From the NCBI GenBank assembly GCA_018432935.1, contig JAHDSF010000021.1, forward strand, positions 62,001 through 126,000: 64,000 bases of DNA, in the 5' to 3' direction. Both the position numbers and the translations under genes were made by a program. Positions 59,407 to 64,000 of the stretch are shown one piece after another (position 1 is the first letter of the stretch; each line of letters starts with the position of its first letter). Below the pieces are notes generated by a model. It saw nothing but the letters and a program-made list of their open reading frames with translations, had not been told where the DNA came from and made no database searches. This DNA comes from Rhodospirillales bacterium (GTDB lineage: Bacteria; Pseudomonadota; Alphaproteobacteria; Rhodospirillales; Shumkoniaceae).

Positions 59407-60420
59407 ATGAAAGCCGTAGGTTACCGCAAGAGCCTGCCGATCAGCGACGAGCAATCGCTGCTCGATGTCGAGATCCCGCAGCCCCAGCCGGGCGCCCAGG
59501 ACGTGATCGTCAGGGTGGCGGCGGTGGCCATCAATCCGGTCGACACCAAGGTTCGGGTGCGACAGGCGCCTCCCGACGGCGAGGTCAAGGTGCTCGGGTG
59601 GGATGCGGCCGGGACGGTCGAGGCAATCGGCCGCGAGGTGACGCTGTTCAAGCCCGGCGACGAGGTGTTCTACGCCGGCTCGATCGCCCGGCCGGGCTGC
59701 AACAGCGAGTACCATGCCGTCGACCAGCGGATCGTCGGGCGCAAGCCGAGAAGCCTCTCCATGGCCGAGGCGGCGGCGCTTCCGCTGACCTCGATCACCG
59801 CCTGGGAGCTGCTGTTCGACCGCCTTGGCGTACGTGCCGGCAAGAGCCCGGATTCCGGCGCGCTGCTTGTGGTCGGGGGTGCCGGCGGGGTCGGCTCGAT
59901 CCTGATCCAGATCGCCCGCCGCCTGACCGGGCTCACGGTGGTCGCGACCGCCTCGCGTCCCGAAACCCAGGCCTGGTGCCGCGACCTCGGAGCCCACGTG
60001 GTGATCGATCATTCGCGGCCGCTGCACGAAGAGTTGAAGCGGGCGGGGATCCCTCAGGTCCGCTACGTCGCCTCGCTGACGATGACCGACCATCACCTGC
60101 CGGCGATCGCCGAGGCGCTGGAGCCCCAGGGCAGGATGGCGCTGATCGACGATCCCAAGACGTTCGATCTCGGCCTCCTGAAGCGCAAGAGCGTTTCGGT
60201 GCACTGGGAGTTCATGTACACCCGCCCGCTGTTCGAAACCCCCGACGTGACGGCTCAGCACCGCCTGCTCGACGAGGTCGCCGATCTCGTCGACGCCGGC
60301 GTGTTGCGCACCACGCTGACCGAGGTCCTGGGGCCTGTGAACGCCGCCACCCTGCGGCGCGCCCACGCCATGATCGAAAGCCAGAAAACCCGCGGCAAGC
60401 TGGTGCTGGAAGGGTTCTGA
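59407..60420 (+). CDS. Zinc-type alcohol dehydrogenase-like / quinone oxidoreductase family protein
   Basis: This is a 337-residue medium-chain dehydrogenase/reductase: N-terminal GroES-like domain (MKAVGYRKSLPI; VLGWDAAGTVEAIGREV), then the NADPH fold (LLVVGGAGGVGSILIQIARR near residue 155). The zinc-ligand residues of true alcohol dehydrogenases are not evident, as in the quinone-oxidoreductase-like branch. The start is ATG 59407; GTG 59398 upstream lies only two bases after AGGA. It is a single gene, divergent from the histidine kinase and converging on leuA, separated from leuA by a long palindrome. Confidence 0.88.
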   Translation: MKAVGYRKSLPISDEQSLLDVEIPQPQPGAQDVIVRVAAVAINPVDTKVRVRQAPPDGEVKVLGWDAAGTVEAIGREVTLFKPGDEVFYAGSIARPGCNSEYHAVDQRIVGRKPRSLSMAEAAALPLTSITAWELLFDRLGVRAGKSPDSGALLVVGGAGGVGSILIQIARRLTGLTVVATASRPETQAWCRDLGAHVVIDHSRPLHEELKRAGIPQVRYVASLTMTDHHLPAIAEALEPQGRMALIDDPKTFDLGLLKRKSVSVHWEFMYTRPLFETPDVTAQHRLLDEVADLVDAGVLRTTLTEVLGPVNAATLRRAHAMIESQKTRGKLVLEGF

Positions 60421-60441
60421 TCTCTGCGGGGGTCCGACCGG

Positions 60442-60476
60442 CGTCTCCCTCTCCCGCCAGGCGGGAGAGGGAGACG
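60442..60476. repeat. Long perfect palindrome between convergent genes
   Basis: CGTCTCCCTCTCCCGCC and its exact reverse complement flank a single A, giving 17-base arms. It sits between the stops of the oxidoreductase gene and leuA. It could act as a two-way transcription stop and belongs to the CTCTCCC intergenic palindrome type. No uridine tract is present. Confidence 0.6.
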
Positions 60477-60483
60477 GGCTTCT

Positions 60484-62163
60484 TCAGCGGGAGTCCAGGA
60501 CCGCGTTGGCGGCGCTGAGCACCGCCTTCACCGAAGCGAAGGCGACGTCGGTGTCCATGCCGACGCCGAACACCGTGCGGTCGGCATCGACCCGGCACTC
60601 CACGTACGCCGCCGCCTTGGCGCTCGATCCGGCGCCGACGGCGTGCTGATGGTAGTCGGCGACGTCCATCTCGATGCCGAACTCCTTCTTCAGGGCGTCC
60701 AGCATCGCCGACACCCGGCCGTTGCCGCTGCCGCTTACCTCGTGCTCGGTCCCGTCGAGCTTCACCCGGCCGTGATAGGTGTGGAGCCCGTCCTTGCGCA
60801 CCCGGGCCGTCTGGCGGAACTCGACCAGGGACAGCCGGTTGCCGCCGTTGACGTGGTAGGCTTTCGTGAAGGCCTGCCAGATGTCGTCGGCCATCAGCTC
60901 CTTGCCGGTCCGGTCGGCGAGCTCCTGGACCACCTTCGAGAACGCGATCTGCAGGCGTCGCGGCAACGCCAGCCCGTACTCCTTCTCCAGGACCCAGGCG
61001 ACGCCGCCCTTGCCCGACTGGCTGTTGACGCGGATGACCGCTTCGTACGAGCAGCCGACGTCGGCCGGATCCAGGGGCAAGTAAGGCACGTCCCAGAACG
61101 TATCGTTGCGCTTTTCCTGTGCGGCAAAGCCCTTGCGGATGGCGTCCTGGTGGGATCCCGAGAACGCGGTGAAGACGAGATCGCCGGCATAGGGGTGGCG
61201 CGGGGCGACCGGCATCTGGGTGCAGTACTCGACCGTCTCGACCAGATCGCGCACGTTCGAGAAGTCGAGTCCGGGGCTGACACCCTGGGTGTACAGGTTC
61301 ATCGCCAGGGTCACCAGGTCGACGTTGCCGGTGCGCTCGCCGTGGCCGAACAGGCAGCCCTCGACGCGGTCGGCGCCCGCCATCATCGCCAGCTCGGTGG
61401 CGGCGACCGCGCTGCCGCGGTCGTTATGGGGGTGCAGGCTGACGACTACCGAGTCGCGCCGCGAGATGTGACGGCAGAACCACTCGATCTGGTCGGCATA
61501 GACGTTGGGCGGCGCCCCCTCGACGGTCGCCGGCAAATTCAGGATCACCGGCTTGTCGGGGGTCGGCTGCCAGACGTCCAGCACCGCCTCGCAGATGTCG
61601 AGCGCGAACTGGGGCTCGGTGGCCGAGAAGGTCTCGGGCGAGTATTCGAACATCCATTCGGTGCCCGGGTACTGCCGCGCCTGGTCGCGGATCAGCGCCG
61701 CTCCCTTCACCGCCAGCGCGATCGTCGCGTCCTTGTCGTTCTGGAACACCACCCGGCGGAACACGGGCGAGGTCGCGTTGTAGAAATGGACCACCGCCTT
61801 GTGGACGCCACGCAGCGATTCGAAGGTGCGCACGATCAGGTCCTCGCGCGCCTGCGTCAGGACCTGGATCGCGACGTCCTCCGGGATCCGCTTCTCGTCG
61901 ATCAGCTTGCGGACGAAATCGAAGTCGGTCTGCGATGCCGAGGGGAAGGCGACCTCGATCTCCTTGAAGCCGGCCTTGACCAGGAGATCGAACATGCGGA
62001 GCTTGCGCTCGACGCCCATTGGCTCGACCAGGGCCTGGTTGCCGTCGCGGAGGTCGACCGAGCACCACCGCGGGGGCTGCTCGACGGTCTGGGAAGGCCA
62101 GCGGCGGTCGGGGAGGTCGATGCGCGCGGCTGGTCGGTACTTGATTTCGGGGTTCTGCAACAT
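60484..62163 (-). CDS. leuA: 2-isopropylmalate synthase LeuA
   Basis: This is the first committed enzyme of leucine synthesis, condensing acetyl-CoA with 2-oxoisovalerate. In 559 residues the type-2 LeuA arrangement is clear: an alpha/beta-barrel with [16 protein letters not shown] near residue 36, metal histidines in [18 protein letters not shown] near 240, and a C-terminal regulatory (leucine-binding) domain with [19 protein letters not shown]. The gene is preceded by about 260 bases of leader containing a small leucine-rich peptide and an intrinsic terminator, so expression is probably controlled by attenuation. No other leu or ilv genes are adjacent. Confidence 0.96.
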   Translation of the reverse strand: MLQNPEIKYRPAARIDLPDRRWPSQTVEQPPRWCSVDLRDGNQALVEPMGVERKLRMFDLLVKAGFKEIEVAFPSASQTDFDFVRKLIDEKRIPEDVAIQVLTQAREDLIVRTFESLRGVHKAVVHFYNATSPVFRRVVFQNDKDATIALAVKGAALIRDQARQYPGTEWMFEYSPETFSATEPQFALDICEAVLDVWQPTPDKPVILNLPATVEGAPPNVYADQIEWFCRHISRRDSVVVSLHPHNDRGSAVAATELAMMAGADRVEGCLFGHGERTGNVDLVTLAMNLYTQGVSPGLDFSNVRDLVETVEYCTQMPVAPRHPYAGDLVFTAFSGSHQDAIRKGFAAQEKRNDTFWDVPYLPLDPADVGCSYEAVIRVNSQSGKGGVAWVLEKEYGLALPRRLQIAFSKVVQELADRTGKELMADDIWQAFTKAYHVNGGNRLSLVEFRQTARVRKDGLHTYHGRVKLDGTEHEVSGSGNGRVSAMLDALKKEFGIEMDVADYHQHAVGAGSSAKAAAYVECRVDADRTVFGVGMDTDVAFASVKAVLSAANAVLDSR

Positions 62164-62352
62164 GGTTCGCTCCGTGCTCGTCTGCGTTGGCGTGGATGCG
62201 GCGCGGATACGGCCACCGGGCTGCCGTCAGGCCCGGCGGCCGCCGCTAAGTCGCAGCGCCCGCCCCACGCGGGCGGCACGGATATGCGGGGACCTGTAAT
62301 CGGCGGAAGTCATGAGCATCGCAACGTGGCTGAACCTGGTATTCGGGTAGGC

Positions 62353-62383
62353 AAAAACCCCCGGCCTCTCTCAGGAGACCGGG
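62353..62383 (-). terminator. Attenuator terminator of leuA
   Basis: On the minus strand CCCGGTCTC-CTGAGA-GAGGCCGGG (nine pairs with one U-G) is followed by GG and five uridines. It lies 190 bases before leuA. The stop codon of the leader peptide is inside its loop. Confidence 0.8.
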
Positions 62384-62421
62384 CCCCGAAGTCGCAGCAG
62401 GTTCATTCCCGACGTGCTCAT
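62371..62421 (-). CDS. leuL: Leucine leader peptide (leuL-type)
   Basis: This is a sixteen-residue peptide, MSTSGMNLLRLRGPVS, with three leucines (codons CTG, CTG, CTT) at positions 8, 9 and 11 and a stop codon inside the loop of the attenuator hairpin. No convincing Shine-Dalgarno precedes it. A TTGACA -35 at 62452-62457 with a weak -10 would put the transcription start at or next to the ATG, so it may be read leaderless. Sensing of leucyl-tRNA supply by ribosome stalling is inferred from known amino-acid attenuators. Confidence 0.7.
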   Translation of the reverse strand: MSTSGMNLLRLRGPVS

Positions 62422-62500
62422 GCCATTAAAAGAAGCATCCAAGAGGCGTCTTGTCAACCAAGCTCGTCTCGGCGGAGCCTTCGGCCTCTTCAATTTCCCG

Positions 62501-63448
62501 TTACGTAGGGATGCGGTCCTTGTTCGCCGCCAGCCACTGCGCGAACGTCTGGAGGGCCGGATTGAGGTGGCGCGAGCTCTCGATGTCGCGCGCTCCGCAC
62601 ACCTCATCTTCGAACTCGGCGTAGTACTGGAACATGTTGCCAAGGTCGTCGGCACCGGGGAACCCGAAGCCCCGAAAGACCTCCGGAGGGATCGCGTCGT
62701 AGCGAACCTCCTCGCCCAGGGCATGCGCAAGCGCGGCGGCCATCTCGCGGCCCGTCAGGTGCTCGCCGGCGACGCCGATCGTCCTGCCGACATTGGCTTC
62801 ACCCTGTTTGAAGATTCCGTAGACGCAGCGGCCGATGTCCTCGGCGGCGATGCCGGCCAGCTTGCGGTCGGCCATCGGCATGGTGAAGGCGAGGACGCCG
62901 TCGGTTCCGCGCTTCGGGCCCATCCCGAAATGGATCAGATTGTCCCAGTAATACGAGGCGAGCAGGAAGGTGACCGGCAGGCCGGCCTCGGTGAAGAAGC
63001 GGTCGGCCTCGCCCTTGGCGTCGAAATGCGGGACCTTGTAGCGGCCCATCAGGGTCGGCATTCTGTCGTCGGACAGGGGAACCAGCCGGCGCGTATCCTC
63101 GAGCGTCGACCAGACGACGTGCTCGAGTGCTGCCGCCTTCGCCGCCTCGGCCATGACGCGGGCCTGGGCGAGCTCCTTCTCCGGCGACATGTGGGCCCAG
63201 TAGAAGGTGACGCAGAAGGCGCCGTGGGCGCCCTCGAACGCGGCGCGGACGCTGGCCGGGTCGTCGAGATCGGCGGCCACAACCTCGGCGCCGAGGCGGG
63301 CCAGCTCTTTCGCCTTCTCGGCTCCCGGATCCCGGGTCAGGGCGCGGACGGCGAAGCCGCCCGCCGGATCGGCAAGGATGGCGCGGGCGAGGCCTCCTCC
63401 CTGGGCTCCGGTTGCCCCGGTGACGGCGATGATTCTCTTGTCGGCCAT
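62501..63448 (-). CDS. NmrA-family NAD(P)-binding protein
   Basis: This is a 315-residue protein with a Rossmann fold at the N-terminus (IIAVTGATGAQGGGLARAIL) and an NmrA-like atypical short-chain dehydrogenase body (YWAHMSPEKELAQARVMA; HVVWSTLED). The family includes redox-sensing regulators and isoflavone-reductase-like enzymes without the classical catalytic Tyr-Lys. The role is therefore open. GGAGGA precedes the ATG. It lies upstream of the leu leader on the same strand but is probably a separate unit, because the leader has its own promoter candidate. Confidence 0.82.
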   Translation of the reverse strand: MADKRIIAVTGATGAQGGGLARAILADPAGGFAVRALTRDPGAEKAKELARLGAEVVAADLDDPASVRAAFEGAHGAFCVTFYWAHMSPEKELAQARVMAEAAKAAALEHVVWSTLEDTRRLVPLSDDRMPTLMGRYKVPHFDAKGEADRFFTEAGLPVTFLLASYYWDNLIHFGMGPKRGTDGVLAFTMPMADRKLAGIAAEDIGRCVYGIFKQGEANVGRTIGVAGEHLTGREMAAALAHALGEEVRYDAIPPEVFRGFGFPGADDLGNMFQYYAEFEDEVCGARDIESSRHLNPALQTFAQWLAANKDRIPT

Positions 63449-63546
63449 GGGGTCCTCCAGCAGAAGGGGGCGGCAATCTTAAGGCGATCACGGCCCACAG
63501 CAGCGTCTTCAAAAGGAGAAACCCGTAAGGATGACCGGGATTGAGG

Positions 63547-64000
63547 TCAGCGTTCCCCGAGTCGGGCGATCTGCCTTTCTTGAAGGCGTCCCAGCCCGAC
63601 GATCCCGGCCACCGAGCCCAGCAGCGCCATGAACATGTCAGACTGGGTGTCCCAGGGGTCCCCCTGGGTGCCGAGGAACTCGTCGGCCCCCTGACCGAGG
63701 GCGAGGGCTGCGCCCCATTCAGCGAGCTCGTAGGTCGCGCTTACCGCAAGCGCGACGCAAACCGAAAGGAACCCGGCCATCCGCGCACCTGCAACATGGC
63801 GGCCGCGCAGCAGGATTTCGCGCGCTGCCAGCGCCGGAACCAAGCCCTGCATCAAATGCCCGATCTTGTCGTAAGGGTTGCGATCCAGATCGAACGCTTC
63901 CTGCAACCAGAAACCGAGCGGCACCCGTGCATAGGTGTAGGCGCCGCCGACAATCAGGATCAGGGCGTGGACCGCGATCAGCGTGTAGAGCAGCGTCGTC
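63547..64000 (-). CDS. DUF2238 (YjdF-like) inner membrane protein, N-terminus cut off
   Basis: The frame continues to the right window edge, reading TTLLYTLIAVHALILIVGG directly upstream of the first possible internal start, so this is the C-terminal part (about 150 residues) of a longer protein. VPLGFWLQEAF, NPYDKIGHLMQGLVPALAAREILLR and SATYELAEWGAALALGQGADEFLGTQGDPWDTQSDM match the DUF2238/YjdF family of inner-membrane proteins with five or six spans. The function is unknown. No partner gene is visible. Confidence 0.85.
   Translation of the reverse strand, partial: TTLLYTLIAVHALILIVGGAYTYARVPLGFWLQEAFDLDRNPYDKIGHLMQGLVPALAAREILLRGRHVAGARMAGFLSVCVALAVSATYELAEWGAALALGQGADEFLGTQGDPWDTQSDMFMALLGSVAGIVGLGRLQERQIARLGER

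Noticed and set aside
62371-62730. A minus-strand frame of 119 codons ending at the leu leader stop
   Set aside because: It overlaps the NmrA gene out of frame. Only its last 16 codons, with their own ATG next to the attenuator, make sense.

Overview
The window is high-GC, densely packed bacterial chromosome. Gene content and order point to an alphaproteobacterium, probably Rhodospirillales-like. The pointers are ubiA/rsmE/gshA close together, two DUF3035 lipoproteins behind ribF-ileS-lspA, a short PutA without a DNA-binding domain, a glpSTPQV-type glycerol ABC transporter and KorAB. The assignment is inferred from gene content only; there is no rRNA or tRNA in the window to confirm it.

Left part (1-28000): the tail of a class III adenylate cyclase; putA on the minus strand; a membrane-anchored unknown; a formylglycine-generating-enzyme-like protein whose signal peptide is encoded by a short inverted-repeat element; korAB; ubiA; a TetR-MFP-RND efflux operon with a palindromic operator; a lytic transglycosylase; rsmE and gshA. 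Then comes the minus-strand housekeeping run ribF, ileS, lspA and two DUF3035 lipoprotein genes. An AT-rich gap with a small conserved-looking protein follows, then the glycolate oxidase operon glcDEF.

Central part (28148-55606): about 27 kb devoted almost entirely to uptake and use of phosphorylated compounds and glycerol. In order: an AfuABC-type transporter (probably for sugar phosphates), a PhnDCEE-type transporter, a Pit phosphate transporter with its DUF47 partner, the ugpBAEC glycerol-3-phosphate importer, the glpSTPQV glycerol importer with a DUF2160 membrane protein, the DeoR-family regulator GlpR, a three-gene GlpA-like/GlpB-like/DUF1667 redox module, classical GlpD, and a HAD phosphatase. 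A TTCG-N4-CGAA palindrome recurs upstream of ugpB, of glpS and in the glpR/glpA divergent region. This suggests that one GlpR regulon ties the ugp and glp operons to the dehydrogenases. A PHO-box-like site lies upstream of afuA. No glycerol kinase gene is in the window.

Right part (55638-64000): a NUDIX protein, a bile-acid:sodium-symporter-family transporter, an orphan PBPb-PAS sensor histidine kinase, a zinc-type alcohol dehydrogenase-like oxidoreductase, and leuA preceded by a short leucine-containing leader peptide overlapping an intrinsic terminator (attenuator). An NmrA-family protein and the truncated DUF2238 membrane protein at the right edge follow. Several intergenic palindromic repeats are scattered through the window. 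I saw no CRISPR array, tRNA, prophage or transposase.
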